From: Lingula anatina
Taxonomy: Eukaryota; Brachiopoda; Lingulata; Lingulida; Lingulidae
Reading direction: 5' to 3'
DNA: 64,000 nt
NCBI RefSeq assembly: GCF_001039355.2
Contig: NW_019776019.1
Span: 73,567-137,566, forward strand
Shown: positions 1 to 13,510 of the stretch, one piece after another
Layout of the letters: each line of letters begins with the position of its first letter
Position numbering within the stretch: the first letter of the stretch is position 1
Made by a program: the position numbers and the translations under genes
Notes under the pieces: model-generated
Databases searched by the model: none
Told to the model about the DNA's origin: nothing
Seen by the model: only the letters and a program-made list of their open reading frames with translations

Positions 1-689
1 AAAAGAACTGGCGTCAAAAAGACACTGAAACGATTGTTAAAAAGTATTAAAACACCAATGAAATGGTACTTTAAGCCGAAGAACTTTTTTTTTTTTTTGA
101 AAAAAACATCAAATGTCTAATTTTATTTCAATGTTTCCCTATTATGCCACCTCCTGTACATTACCTCAATGTCAAATAATAATGACTAAAATTACAATTA
201 CGATTTGATACTTATAATTGGGAGAGAAACCCAAGGAAAGTAAATTATTTTCTTTTCACACTATCCTCTATTTGGCTTTGAGTTCTGTTAAGCAGGCACT
301 GACTTCAATTAAACGTTTGTTTACAACTTGCAAGATTGCCGTGTGTGACGAATGCATTCCACTTCTGCATGGTGTGTGTGTTTGTGTGAGTTTGTGTGTG
401 TAAAAAGAGAAGGAATTATTTTCCACAGGTGTTAAGTGGGATTCGTCAAAAAAAGTTCATTTCAAGGGGATTCTTTCTGCAGTAATGAAAAGAGCCAGAA
501 TCGATAGATAATCAAACGGATACATCTGGGCCTGGGAGAGAAATAGTGAGTTAAATTAACCTATGCTGCATGAGTGTAAGCAGAGAACTGGAGGTTATTT
601 ACTTGTTTTGCGAATGCAACGTGAACACAACTTTTATAAGATCAAGGCTTTGGGCACACTATACACGCTGGGACACACTTGGACACTCA
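1..689. other. Intergenic, AT-rich
   Basis: No coding exon, RNA gene or clear transposon was recognised. The only structure is a short interrupted (GT)n run at about 371-401. Open frames here are short and low in complexity. Confidence 0.5.
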
Positions 690-1400
690 TAATAGTATAA
701 TGGTTGCTCACACAGGCCTTTGCTCCAGTATACACATGTTATACCAGTATAATGGGAGTTCACCCAGGCCTTGGGTCTAATATACACATATTCTTTTTAT
801 ACCAATATAATGGCCTGGGGTCCAGTATACGCATATTCTTTGTATACCAGTATAAAGGGAGTTCACCCAGGCCTTGGGTCCAGTATACGCATATTCTTTG
901 TATACCAGTAAAATGGGAGTTCACCCAGGCCTTGGGTCCAGTATACGCATATTCTTTGTATACCAGTAAAATGGGAGTTCACCCAGGCCTTGGGTCCAGT
1001 ATACGCATATTCTTTGTATACCAGTAAAATGGGAGTTCACCCAGGCCTTGGGTCCAGTATACGCATATTCTTTGTATACCAGTAAAATGGGAGTTCACCC
1101 AGGCCTTGGGTCCAGTATACGCATATTCTTTGTATACCAGTAAAATGGGAGTTCACCCAGGCCTTGGGTCCAGTATACGCATATTCTTTGTATACCAGTA
1201 AAATGGGAGTTCACCCAGGCCTTGGGTCCAGTATACGCATATTCTTTGTATACCAGTAAAATGGGAGTTCACCCAGGCCTTGGGTCCAGTATACGCATAT
1301 TCTTTGTATACCAGTAAAATGGGAGTTCACCCAGGCCTTGGGTCCAGTATACGCATATTCTTTGTATACCAGTAAAATGGGAGTTCACCCAGGCCTTGTT
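690..1400. repeat. 58-bp tandem satellite array, about 12 units
   Basis: Units begin GGGAGTTCACCCAGGCC and recur at 857, 915, 973, 1031, 1089, 1147, 1205, 1263, 1321 and 1379, an exact 58-bp spacing. These internal units are virtually identical. The left-edge units (from about 697 and 754, plus one shortened by 13 bp near 808) are diverged, and the last unit stops abruptly at about 1400. Because 58 is not a multiple of three, the reading frame rotates from unit to unit, so apparent open frames across the array are not genes. Identical centre with decayed edges suggests recent expansion or homogenisation. Confidence 0.95.
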
Positions 1401-4396
1401 TCCTTCTACGTCAGTGTGATGACATATTTCATCTAATTCTATGTGCCTGTGTATAAGGAGCAACGTTCAATAGACCGACGGATAAGTTTGATTGATGGAG
1501 GCAAGAGTTCAATATCAAGAGAGCGCCAAAAGTTCAAAAGTTGCTTGTATTGTCAAAGAGCAGCACCATAATATGAATGTCGGTCAAACGTACAACATTT
1601 GAAGGCACAACATGACTGCATATATAAATGTACGAAGACAGAACGGTCAAACAAGAGAGGCTACAAACTTAGCTCAAACTTTTTCCAGGCTGTGATTAAT
1701 CGCCCCTCCTGTAACATGAGTCGACAGAACTTTGTTCTCTTTATGAACTGATACACCATTTTGACGTGCACTTACTTTAAATTCGATATGAAATATTGTC
1801 GACCATTCATCAAAAGACAATAAACCAACTTCGCATTTAAACAATAATAATCGATACCAATCTAAAAGCTTTTTTAAGTTTATACAAGAGTCTTCCATCT
1901 AAGGTGTGCAATACCCTAAAAAGCTCAATCAACAACGAACGCCGAAATGATATTTTCAGGAAAGAGTGGCACTTACCAAACAAGAGATCTCTTGGGAATT
2001 GGGATACACTTAATGCTGACAGTAAAGTTAAATTGTACTCGACGCTAAAAAATCCTTTAGGGCAAAAACATGAATTGTTTAGGAGACAGTATGCGACTTC
2101 CATTACTCATGGCTTATACATTTAATCCGAGACCCAGCTTTTTTAGAACACGTCTCTTGCTTTATTTTTATATCGTTAAAGATGGCCAAAAGGACCAAGT
2201 GCTTGTTTAATTGAACCAGATAATTGCTATGCGATTACACGCGGAAGACATCTCAGTAAACCAGGTCCCGAGCTAGTTTGTGCATTTAGCCTACGTTATA
2301 CCTTTCCCCGTATCAGATTCTAGTCAAATATCGTTGCAGTCTGTGTCTCATAAGATCAATACCGATACACAATGAGGGCATTTCACATCCCAAAGGGCAT
2401 ACGTGAGTAAGTTCGTCAACATGCAAAATAAAAAAAGCTAAGAAACATCGGGACAAGATATTGTATCAATTAGATGCATTGAACACATTCACTTTCGATT
2501 ACGCTCCCTGGATGTGCATCTCCCAATTGAACTATTGAATTTTCCAGATTTTCTTCCATCACTTTTAAAATCACAATGCTTGTCATATACAGCTGGTGAT
2601 ATAGACATAACACATTGAGGTTATGTTTGAGTTATTTAATTTAAACACAAAACCGCCCAAATGCCTCTCAGATGCAGTACAGCAGTTCATTCTAAACAAT
2701 GAAACCAAATCGTTTATCCAATAGTTGCAGGAATAAACTTTTCTTCCCAACCGAGCAAATCGCATCACTACACTTTGCCACAGAACAAAAAACTTGATAT
2801 GCTGTCTAGCTGAAACTCATCTATAAAATCAATAAAACTGACACGAGATTGGCTTATCTTACAATTTTTTCTTGTCTTAAATCTCTCCAATTATTGTAAA
2901 CTTTTATAATCTAAAAATAAGCAAGCTGCATCACAAATAGACAGGAGATAAGTAGAGTGAAACCATTCCTCTTTGATTTGACAGATCTTTATTTGGAAAA
3001 GGTTGCTAATCTCCTGCCGAGTTGATAAAAAAAGAATTCGAAAATGACGCGCAGAGTGTAGCCTTATTGATATTGACTGCATGACTCTGTTGGTAAATTA
3101 CTCGCCTCAGGAACAGGAAGGCGTGGGTTTTAGCAAAGGACACGGATGAAAATGACACCTGTCATTCTTTCCCTGGTATCCAAAACCGGTGCGTCTTGAT
3201 TTAGTACATCGGTGTTTAATACAGTTTTGTTTTCACGGCGCATGGTCTCGAGTTGTCATTTATTCACGTGGAACCGATTTACTAATATTTTGCCACAATT
3301 TGGCACAATTTGAAAAGGTATAATAAATATACAACGAGACTATACAACATCTATAACGTCCACGTGAGCAGTTACTGATGAGATAGCTTCTTAACAAATC
3401 GAGTCTCGTCAGAAAACAGCTATCTGGTGTCTCTTTGCCTGACACAGAGAGTTTGTGACCAGCAGGAATGTGAGAGGAAAAAACTGATTATTTGGTAAAC
3501 AAGCAGCCACTCTCTATAAACACGGACGGAATTCTTCGTTTTGAACATTATGTTTAACGAACAGAGCAGCTACGTTTTCGGCAGGTTGAAAGGGAGAGGG
3601 TGACAGCTTCACAGTTTATGAGATTTTTGTGCATATAAAAACGACATAAAGTTACCCTAGGGTCAGTTATGAATTTTAACCACTTACCAAACAAAAGCCA
3701 TAAGCATTTTGCTTTTAAAAAAGGAGAGAAATAAGGTTTTCCTGATTAGTTTCTAGATCTTTGACAGCTATTTAATGCATACATATCGGCTACTCGTTAC
3801 ACGCGTGTATCCTTGGATATTTTGAGAAAATTCCAGTGTGGTTAGAAGAAATTGTGCCCATTATCAAATTAATTTTGTTTTTCAACACTTACCACATTCA
3901 CAATTGGGAGCAATGTTGTCTTTTCTCAAAACATCCAGAAGTAAGGAGTAAACACTTGCTAACCACCAGATTATCATAACGATAACTAGGATGTGGAAAA
4001 CACTTTAGGAACAAACTTTGATAATGGACTCTGGTTCTGAGGTCAGCGTTTGAAATCAATAGAACTGGCTTTTCTCAAAACACACAAAGAAACACTCTGG
4101 TTACCAGTCAGGTACGAATTATAGGAGTAATAAGGATGGGGAAACCACTGAGAAACATCATTATCAGACCATGCATGCTTTCGATACCAAAATCATAATT
4201 TTGGGTAACCTGACTTAAATGTGTAAGTGTATAAGTCCCATTTCTTCAAAATTAATGTCGGTAAGTAAGGCAAAATCTTAATACTGTCGGGTTTGCCTTG
4301 CAGAAAAATATAGCACCAGACTTGTATACAGGGGCAAAGGTAATCTTTCTGAGCTGATATCACCCAGACGATTGTGGAGCGCGATTCCAAGAAATA
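1401..4396. other. Intergenic, no recognised gene
   Basis: An open frame of about 95 codons (1841-2125, plus strand) lacks an early ATG and resembles no family I know. Nothing else stands out. Confidence 0.4.
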
Positions 4397-4504
4397 GTTA
4401 TTGCTTTTTCAACGCACACTGAATTTCACATTAAGAAGATCTAATCTTACGATGCCTAGATCTACATGTATGCAAAAAACGGCTTCTTTTCAGAGAATCG
4501 CATG
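4397..4504. repeat. Partial copy of the right half of the repeat at 4923-5213
   Basis: The segment starting GTTATTGCTTTTTCAACGCA matches 5053 onward with few substitutions, through a shared ATCTAATCTTACGATG stretch to a shared GAGAATCGC. The second copy has an extra insertion of about 30 bp. It is probably a fragment of the same dispersed family. Confidence 0.75.
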
Positions 4505-4922
4505 CTATCTTCCTAACATCCTCTTTATAATAAACCTCTGGCAAGTAGTTTAGCTGATAACAAAGACCATCATAAATAAGGCAACTGGTATCAGATATTG
4601 TCATTAATACATCATAGCTATGCGCATTTGTCATATCAACATTTATGATAGCTGCTCTGACATCGTTGATGAGTATGCTTGTTAAACCCAAGTGCTGTTA
4701 TTGAATCAGTATTGTTAAATGCAATTAGCGGCGACCGACACTGCAAGCTAACATATGATGGTACAGTCATTGTCGGAAGTGTAGAGTGCTATCATCTATC
4801 ACCAGGTGGGTTCTTTATAATGAAAGTTAATCGTAGTCTATTTACCATGATTTTGGAACCAGGGAGCCCCGCCCACGCAACAATTATAGGTATGTGTATT
4901 TCGAGCCGTTAACAACAATAGT

Positions 4923-5213
4923 AGGCCCGTAGCAAGCAATTGCAAAAGGGGGAGGGGTCTTTTCTGAAAATTGGACCTTTTTATCATGAAATCTTAGTTT
5001 ACCTAGATCAAATTTACCCAGAGTGGACCTTTCCCCAGCAAAAAGGGAAATGGTTATTGTTTTTTCAACGCACACCGAATTTCACATTATGAATATCTAA
5101 TCTTACGATGGCTCCATCTACATGCATGCACAAACGGTCCGATAACTTCAGATATTCAGAATTTCAGATAACTTCTGAGAATCGCGTGAAAGAACCCCCC
5201 TGGTTACGGGCCT
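4923..5213. mobile_element. Short inverted-repeat element, AGGCCCGTAGCC family
   Basis: The left end reads AGGCCCGTAGC and then a G-rich stretch ending GGGGTCTTTTC. The right end reads GAACCCCCCTGG then TTACGGGCCT, the inverted counterpart. The interior carries two GTGGACCTTT-type motifs about 60 bp apart, which also occur at 8178-8309 and 54372-54483. There is no coding capacity and I see no convincing target-site duplication. It is probably a non-autonomous DNA transposon or a derived repeat. Confidence 0.6.
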
Positions 5214-7389
5214 GGTTGGTAACGTAATACAGTCGAATAAGGCAATAAGGCATTTAATTATGTCGAGATAGTTGATGTTGATTGACACTGTAATGGGAGT
5301 TTCATCCGCAGAAAAGCGATATCATCGACATGGTAAGCTATTTAAGCGGCAGTGCGCTTTGCAAATAAACACTTGCTTAATCCGCAAAACCGTGCAAGCT
5401 TGACATTGTCATCGCGTTTGTTTTAATCTGAAATATTCAAAAGCATCACTGTCCCCATTGACAGGGACTACCTAATAGTGGCCATGCAAATGCATCTAAT
5501 TGGTCGCAAACTGCATAAGAACTTATAGCAATCATGTTAGTGCTGAAATAATATCAATTGCCCAGTACTGTAATTTATTTCATCAAATAAGGAAATGATT
5601 GACTCCGTTGTCACGACATGTGATGCACCCACATTAACCGCACTGTCTTTAATCTTATCAGCGGCAGTTGATGCTCTGTCATGGAGAAACGCCGTGCCAT
5701 GACGCCCATTCATACTGCAAGGTTTAATTTGATCATTTTGGTGACAGAAATTAATTACTAAAGCAGATAATGAACGATGGCATGATAACTTGGGTTACTT
5801 TAAGATATTATAGCAAAAAAGATTTATGTACGTTATGAAAACCTTTCGATGGAATGTGAAGCATGATTAATAGTGGTTCAAATGTTAACTATTTTCGGTA
5901 AATAATAATGAAGCGATTGGAGTATAACGTATTTTTCTTTTTTCCTTTTATTATTTTTGTGAAGATGTTTATTATAAGGTGATGTAAGCTCTTTTTTGTA
6001 AAATATATTCAATCATTCTGCAAGATAAATGACTAGCAGTGTATTAACGCGGTTTATGGTATATTCTGTTTTAGATACAATTTCAAATATCCGCACACGT
6101 CCCTTTAAAACCATCATTAATAAATGAAACGACTACTTTTACTTACTTGTAGGTTCTTCACTTCGCCACATCCACGTCTTCAATGCATTCCTCTGATTCT
6201 TCAAGGGGAATTCTGGAATGCAGGATTAAAATCTGATAGCAATCACGTAAATGACAGCTTCTTAACTTTCTAAGACTCAGATAAACGTATGCCAACGTCA
6301 GGAAGTTATCTAAACCCAGAAGATACAATAGTCAAAATAGATTTCTCTGCGGGTTGTCGCATTTCCTTCTAGCCAATGATTTAACCATGTTGAAAGCCAA
6401 GTTAATGGCCTACAGGGTGGTACAAAAGTTTCTGTAAAGAGAGAAAGAAGGGAGGCAAGTCGTAGGCGGTATGCTAACAGAATACGTATTTTTTCAACAA
6501 GTCTTTATGTAAAACTGTTTTTTTTTCTCCTCTGGGGCTGATTCCCTGCAGCTGTCACTCATTGATAGTGCCTTACAAGTTGTCTTCGCAAAATTTACAA
6601 GTGTACTTGAAATGAAAGTTGCAGCGAACCTAGATATTAGCTGACAAACACTCGAAAAATTGTCCCCAGATTCCTTCTGTGCCCAATTTCTCTGAAGCAA
6701 TTTCTAAGATATTAATACTGGTAAAAGTGGGGTGGTTCTAAGGCTATTCCATACTCAGGCCACGTCTAAATTTGATGTATCCCTTGGGGCAAGGAGAAAA
6801 ATACTTATGTGTTTCGTTGTTAAAGATCCTCATACTTTAACACCATGGAGTGCGTAAACCCATTGACATATGAGAAGTTAATATTCGCTATATGTGGGCA
6901 GTTACTCTCTGCTCTAATATCAGTCATTTAGATCAGAAGTAATGCACTAGGGATAACATATTAACTGCTGTAAATGGTTTTTCTCATTTTATTTCCAGTT
7001 GCATACTTTATTTATGCAGTTACATAGCGTGCCATGAACGCTTATAGGTACTTAAGTTTATTGCAAACTGGTGAACTTTTCACATTAAATGAGTTATTTC
7101 ACCACCGCAGAGAAGAAACTCCCAAGTGTTCAAACCAAACGAAACCGATTCCATTTCGTCAATACAGTTTCTGATCTAGATGTATATTGGAGTACAAAAC
7201 AAATTTAATGCAAAGTTGTCTTTCGTAAGCTCAGATCTAATAACAAGAACTGCGTAATTCGAATTTCTTTGGTGCAATGCTTTGAGACAAATATTCGCCC
7301 ATTTTGTCTTTTTCACTGCTGTCCATTTAATCTGCGTGTGATAGAAATTCTATGCATGTGGCGTGCCTACGGGGCCCTGACACGGAGAC
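5214..7389. other. Intergenic, no recognised gene
   Basis: AT-rich sequence with only short chance open frames. I see no repeat family or conserved motif. Confidence 0.4.
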
Positions 7390-7562
7390 AGGGGCGGACG
7401 GAGGCCGTCTTCTGGGTCTTCCGGAAGACGGTCAGATTTTAAAGTTTACATTGACGGGTATCTATTTTTTTCTGTCGGAAGACGGTAAAAAATGGGTGGA
7501 TCAACAAAGATTATTTGGAAGACTGTCAGAAAATATCTCTGGATCCGCCCCCCCCCCCCCCA
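7390..7562. repeat. Possible small inverted-repeat element
   Basis: The left edge GGGGCGGA is matched by TCCGCCCC at the right edge before a poly-C run. The interior contains the palindrome GTCTTCCGGAAGAC and a related GTCGGAAGACGG. No coding capacity. The terminal repeats are only about 8 bp, so this is weakly supported. Confidence 0.3.
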
Positions 7563-8177
7563 ATCCACGGAGAAAGAAATCACAAAAATTTAAAGATATC
7601 AATATCTTTGGATAGAACAAAGAAAGAGATGTGGTGGAAAATAATGCTTTGAATCCTTAGCATCTCTAAAAGGTCATAAAGAGGCAAACGACCACAAGCA
7701 TCGCTAGATATTCTATCTCGCTTTTGAAATCTTTCATGTGTTCCTTCAGGTGACAGGAAGGTGAGGGGAGGTTGTCGGTTGAATCAGTGGGCTCTCTCCC
7801 TGTGAAGTCTTATAACGACAGGTAATCACGGTGAAAGAAGGAAAGGAGGGAAAGTAAAGGAATATAAATCAGTGAATAGAAAACAGAAGCAGAATAATCT
7901 AGAAATGGTACATGTAGATATCGACAAGAAAACAAAAAAATATATATATATATATTCGGTTCGTGTCATTAATATAATTCTATTATTTTATCGGAGTGTG
8001 GATCTTCAGTGTAAATACTGAAAGAACGTATCACTTTGTAACGACCAATAGGCGGCCTTTGCTTGGTGACTGTTCTGCGCATGCGCAGCTCCTCTGCTTA
8101 TTTGGTCACACCTGAGACTTTGGAGTAGAAACGGCAGAGCTTTCCAGTAGCAAGTGCAGCCGCTGGCGTCTTTTATC

Positions 8178-8309
8178 AGGCCCGTAGCCAGAAATTTCAT
8201 TGGGGGGGGGGTTCGTTTTCTGAAAAAGTGGACCTTTTACCATAAAATTCTAAAATTCTCAAGTATATACATCAATTTTTACCCAGAGTGGACCTTTTCC
8301 CAGCAAAAA
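8178..8309. mobile_element. Second copy of the AGGCCCGTAGCC repeat family (left part)
   Basis: It begins AGGCCCGTAGCCAG, runs through a ten-G tract, and contains GTGGACCTTTTACCAT and, later, ACCCAGAGTGGACCTTTTCC followed by CAGCAAAAA. This is the same order as at 4923 and 54372. The right inverted end is not visible, so the copy is truncated. Confidence 0.7.
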
Positions 8310-10805
8310 TGCTGACAGACATTCTTAATATTCTAAAGTTTTAGGCCTTGATGTGGAAAGAAAAAAAAACGCCAACTTCATGGTGAACGTTTTCAAAATT
8401 TGTTGCGCGGAGCAGTTGTCTGTCGTTATTAACTTAAATCTTTCGGTGCCAAAGGCACGTTACAACACGCATTTCTGAACATTTTTATCAGGAGATCTCC
8501 GGCAGTTTCCCAATAAAAATCGCATATTATGTCCTTATCTGGTTTTAACAGCTATGACTGGTATATTATAATCTGCCTTTTGCATTCACTCTAGCTACAC
8601 CACAGATAACACTTATTGTTCTTTCTTGGGAAACACTTTTAATTAATCACATCTATCTTTACGTAACGACACGGCGTGAAAGCATTTTTTAATCAGTAAA
8701 ACGTTCATAAGCTTGGTTGTTGAATCATATGATTATCACAATATACACAGGCTGGAATTTTCCCTAGCAGTCAGCACGCGGCAGACATGGAAGGGGGTCC
8801 TCGTCAGACTAATTCGAGTAGATGTTGTCACCCGCTGTCGGCTATGTGGTAAGGCCCTTGGCCTCATCATGCATAAAGCTTTTATAAGTTTTTCTTTATC
8901 TATCTTTCTTGTTTTTATTCATATACAGGTTTTATATGCCTGCTTACTTCCTCACAATCACTGTATAATCAGTGTTGTTTAGTTAACAGAGACACAGATG
9001 TTGGCTGACAACCAAGCACCAAATATAACTCACGTTTCCAATTAGTCGTGCTGTTCTAACATCACCAAGTTCTGGGAGATACGTGTCATATTGGTTTACT
9101 AATTCAAAGAAAATTTCAGCTGCGGAAACAATTAGATTCCTGGAAAATTGATTCTAACATTTCTTGCTTAATTTACATGTGAACTGATGACAACCAATGT
9201 CCTTTGTTTTTATGGAATTTTTTTCACAATAAAATTAGACTAAAACGGTGGCTTTCATTTTCTGCACCGACGTCAAGCACTACCCACAAAGATACATCAA
9301 AAGAACAAGTGCATATTTCAAAAGCAATAAGAGTTAAAGATCGTCATTATCTCACTGATGAGAAACTTATTAAGGCAGTAATTTGTCATCTTCTGGATAT
9401 TACAAAACACTGTCATGTGAGTGCATTGTTATCTTTGGCAAATGAGCCTCCAGATAATCAAGAAACATAATTAAAGAAAAACACAATCGAGTGAATTTCT
9501 GATTTAAGAATTCGCTCCCTTGTGGGAAATATACAGTGTCGCTGAGCAATAACGCATAATAAAACGTAACCTAAATTAATTCTGTGATGAATAGATGGAA
9601 TAATCATAATAAAGACACATGCATGATTTCGATTTTTCAATTATGCTTTACGAAAAGTTAATTATGATAATTGAATATAAACATGCGTTCCGTGCGACCA
9701 GTATTATATCGATAAGGAACGAAAACAAATGGGAAAATTGCACAGAAGTGAGAGAAGATGGCCAGGCATAAACACGTTTATAGCACCATAACATAGAACG
9801 TTTTATTGACTTAACAATGCACTGTCATCCGAGGCGCCCATCACAACACAGAAAACATAAAAATACAATAGTGATGATACAATGGTAAATGTTTATAAAC
9901 ATGGAGAAGCATTTCCCGGTGTTTTAAGGTAGGTTCTCTTTCCGTAGATATATTGCCGTGCAAAAATTGATCATATAATATAATATAAACTAATAGACAA
10001 CAACAGTCACATAATATTTCCCCTAGGTGACATGCAATTACACAGTCCGGTGGCACTCTTATACGACATTTTTTTCAAAAATAAGAAAACCAAATATTCA
10101 ACAGTGTTATTATTGCGCCATTTGTTTATTACAACCTTTCAAATAAACTTTAAAATGAGCGCAAATGCGTTGCAGATATCAACTACAAAACGACTCGTTC
10201 AGTTGAGTTTTGTGTTTTAAATAGTTGCTGCACTCAGATAACGCCCATGTCGCTGTTGGCAAGCCGAGATAATGATATGTTTCGGCCATAAAAAGTAAGA
10301 ACGCCGTGAAAACGTTTAAAATATTTAAAGCCGATTATAGAACGATCACAAGGCAACGCATCACTTCGTTCAGTAGGGTTATTCCACATTAAAAACGTGC
10401 TGAAAATGATAGAAATTGGTAAATTCCTTCCCAAATAGATGTGATCTGGAGTAATAGCCATCCTCAAACAATTTACTAAATTGATATGCAAAACAGTTGA
10501 CTTGCGTCACTGATCAGTTTTGTGTACGCTGTATGGGCACTATAAAAAGAAAGGCGGCACAAAACGAGATAATGGAGAAATTCTATCTTCCTTGATGAAT
10601 CTCTACTAATACGATGACATCATTAGGTTTAATTTCCGGTAGTCTGGTGAGTGCTACAACCTCTCCATTACTGAATATGGCCCAGGGGACCAGTTCCCTT
10701 TTCTAAGTCAAAATGGCGGATATACGCCACCACCCCACCCCACCCCCTCTCAAGCCCAACCAGCACATTATTTTAAGGACTGATCATTATCATCCGAAAG
10801 AAAAG
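8310..10805. other. Intergenic, no recognised gene
   Basis: Short open frames only. Around 8841-8876 a stretch with TGTGGTAAGGCCCTTGGCC resembles the 5' part of tRNA-derived SINEs, but no box B follows. At 10728-10750 the minus strand is G-rich (CACCCCACCCC on the plus strand). Confidence 0.4.
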
Positions 10806-11150
10806 TACACACACGACACACACTCACACACACAACACAGACGACACACACACTAACACGACACACACATACACACACACACACACACATACAAACACAC
10901 AACACATGCACTCACACACACACACATACACACACATACACACACACGCACACACACACACATGCACACACACACACATACACACACAACACATGCACTC
11001 ACACACACACACATACACACACATACACACACGCACGCACACACACACACACATGCACACACACACACATGCACACACACACACACACGCACACACATAC
11101 ACACACATACACACACAAGACACACAGACAAACCCTAACACTCCTACACA
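10806..11150. repeat. Long interrupted (CA)n microsatellite
   Basis: About 345 bp are almost entirely CA with regular ATA, GCA and AACACATGCACT interruptions. A longer block including AACACATGCACTCACAC is repeated (about 10900 and 10988), so there is higher-order duplication inside the microsatellite. Open frames on either strand (poly His-Thr or Cys-Val) are artefacts of the repeat. Confidence 0.95.
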
Positions 11151-13264
11151 CACAAAGCGATCAATTTGCTGGAAAACCTATCTGATATTTTACGTATGCA
11201 TCACAGGACAAGTAAATTTTATTGATAAATGTTTGAAACATTGCCTTTAAGAGAATACATGTGGGTGCGAAAACTCCGTTATTGAAATGTAATCCAATAC
11301 TTTCCAAACACTCTGTAACATGATGGAGACCGACACTTTAAATCAACACGCCGGTAATCGATCAGACAGTAGCTATTCGACACCTGTGTCCTTAAATGTC
11401 AACAAAAACGGCAATTATGTTTCGGTGAAATTATCTCTTTAACTGCATGTCATTTAAATAGCACACAGCCACTCTGGGCCGCTGTCTCTCCTCTTTCAGT
11501 GAATTTTCATTGTATTACAACACTTTCTGAATCCTCTGTAACACGCATGATTAGCGGTGTAAATCCACTCTGTCAACAACTAATGAGTCATGAGTTATTT
11601 GATCTCATTTTTTTTCACTTGTCTGTATCAGTTTCTCATATTTTTACTGCTAGCACACACTCAAATGCCATTCACTGGTGAAGCCGCGATCTCCCAGCCC
11701 CGTCAAACTATTAGAAATTCAATAAGGACAACATCTCCTAGTAAGAAGAACAAGCTGAAATTAATATTACACTGAGTAAATAGGAATTGGTAATGTGAGT
11801 AACATAAACTCAGGTAGACCTATAATTATGATTAAAAATTTTTTTCTTGATTACGTGTCCTTTATATTATTGCAGAACAACACCAAATGCTGATACATGG
11901 GGAGCCGGAGGGGAACCCGTTTTCTACAAAAAAAAAAAATTGAAAAGGGTACTGCTCTGAGATCCAAAAAGAACATGTAAATGCCCTAAATTTCCCCATA
12001 CTTTTTAAATAGTTGCACCACAAAAAGTTAACAAGACAGCAAAGTTGTCAAATGTAAAGACTTCGAAGCAAAAATTAATTTGCAAACTATGTTATTTTGT
12101 CAATTTGATGCAATATTACAAAATTCTTCTCAACATTGTCACCATCAATTTTCATTATGTGTAACAGGTAGCATGGACAATCAGAAAATGTTAACAGCAT
12201 AGAGCTTTATGTCTTCAAAGCCATACATCGAAAATGTCAAAGTGCTCTGTTCTGTCGATTACCAATTTATTTATGAAATGTTCAAGTAAGGCAGACCAAT
12301 GTATTGGATACGGAAACCTCGAGTCATTACCTTTGCTTAGAGCTACACATTGTGAGCGTGTATCATTTTAGTACACCGTCGACTGAAGACAAAGACTGCA
12401 TGTTTTGCCACTCTGCTAAATAACCGAGATCTATCTGTTATCTTAAGCGCTTTATCTCGCAAGTTTCTAGAATCATAATTTCCTGTCTGAGACGTATGAA
12501 GTCCATACTTTTTGTCTGTCATTGTGCGTTTGATAAGCCATTAATTAAATGCCCATCATAAACTAGATCGTAACATTTGCTAGTTGTCTCTCAGGAGAGC
12601 GTTGATGAATGTTCCAGAGTGACATAGGCGATTTTCCTTTTTGAATTTAAAATTGCAATCGGAACATTAATCATTCTGGACAATGTCTCAAAGCTTCAAC
12701 AGTCACAACTCATCCAGATTGCTACGACATATATCAACTGGAACGCTCAATCACTTGTCATTGAAAGTTTTAAATACCGGTATGATGACAATGTGAGGTT
12801 TAAAAGGTAATTAGTAAATGATCTAATTGGAATTCTGCCAGTCAGAATCTCTGTTCTGATATCAGTCTACAGGAGAACCAATTTATCTTCGGTAATAAGT
12901 AATAAGATGTTACTTGGCAATGGCGCTTTCTTAAGGATTCTTCAGCACGCACCTGCTTTTGGTGCATATGACTGCAAATCCTTTTATACACCTCCGAAGA
13001 AAGTCTTGAAGCACTAGTTTGGCTCTATTGTTTTAGACTTAAAAGTAAGCATCTATAAGCAACTGCTGCACGGTGAGTGATGGGCGATACATTTCAGTTA
13101 TTTCTATATTAGTTATATTACTCTAATTTTCACAAAATCGTTCTTCATTATATAAAGCAACCAGCTTCTGTCTCTTTTTTTTTATATAAAACACGCACTA
13201 TTTTCTATTTACGTGGATGTCTATACATTTCACTTGGATCACGGAGGAGAAAAAATTCCGGTCT
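11151..13264. other. Intergenic, no recognised gene
   Basis: No coding exon, RNA gene or repeat family recognised. Confidence 0.4.
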
Positions 13265-13318
13265 AAGGTTTATATTAACTCTAAGTCTTAATTTAGACTT
13301 AGAGTTAATTTAAACCTT
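13265..13318. repeat. Near-perfect 24-bp-arm palindrome
   Basis: The left arm 13265-13288 starts AAGGTTTATATTAAC and ends TAAGTCT. The right arm 13295-13318 is its reverse complement with one mismatch. The spacer is six bases (TAATTT). It directly abuts the 24-bp minisatellite and shares the AGACTTAG motif with it. Confidence 0.9.
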
Positions 13319-13322
13319 AAAA

Positions 13323-13510
13323 TTTAGACTTAGTATCGGTCTTACGTTTAGACTTACTCTCGGTCTAAAATTTAGACTTGCTCTCCATCTTAAGTTTAGC
13401 CTAGTTCTCGATCTAAAGTTTAGACTGTATCTAGGTCTAAAATGTATACTAGCTCTCAATCTTAAGTTTAGAATAAGTTTCGGTCAAAAATTTAGCCTTG
13501 CTCTTAGACT
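13323..13510. repeat. 24-bp minisatellite of self-complementary units
   Basis: Units start with TTTAG or a variant at 13323, 13347, 13371, 13395, 13419, 13443, 13467 and 13491, an exact 24-bp period with no indel although units differ at several positions. A typical unit has TTTAGAC at its start and GTCTAAA near its end, so single units can form hairpins. One plus-strand frame stays open from 13314 to a TGA after GCTGCTTTC at about 13540 and gives an octapeptide repeat of the type FRLTLGLK. It has no ATG, so I do not call a gene. Confidence 0.85.

Noticed and set aside
704-1027. Open frame across the 58-bp satellite
   Set aside because: The frame rotates with each 58-bp unit and the peptide is a translation of the repeat.
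1841-2125. Plus-strand open frame of about 95 codons
   Set aside because: No early ATG, no recognised domain, no splice context. Open by chance is plausible.
9204-9470. Plus-strand 88-codon open frame
   Set aside because: No domain and no supporting signals.
10824-11250. Cys-Val-rich and His-Thr-rich frames in the (CA)n tract
   Set aside because: Pure microsatellite translation.
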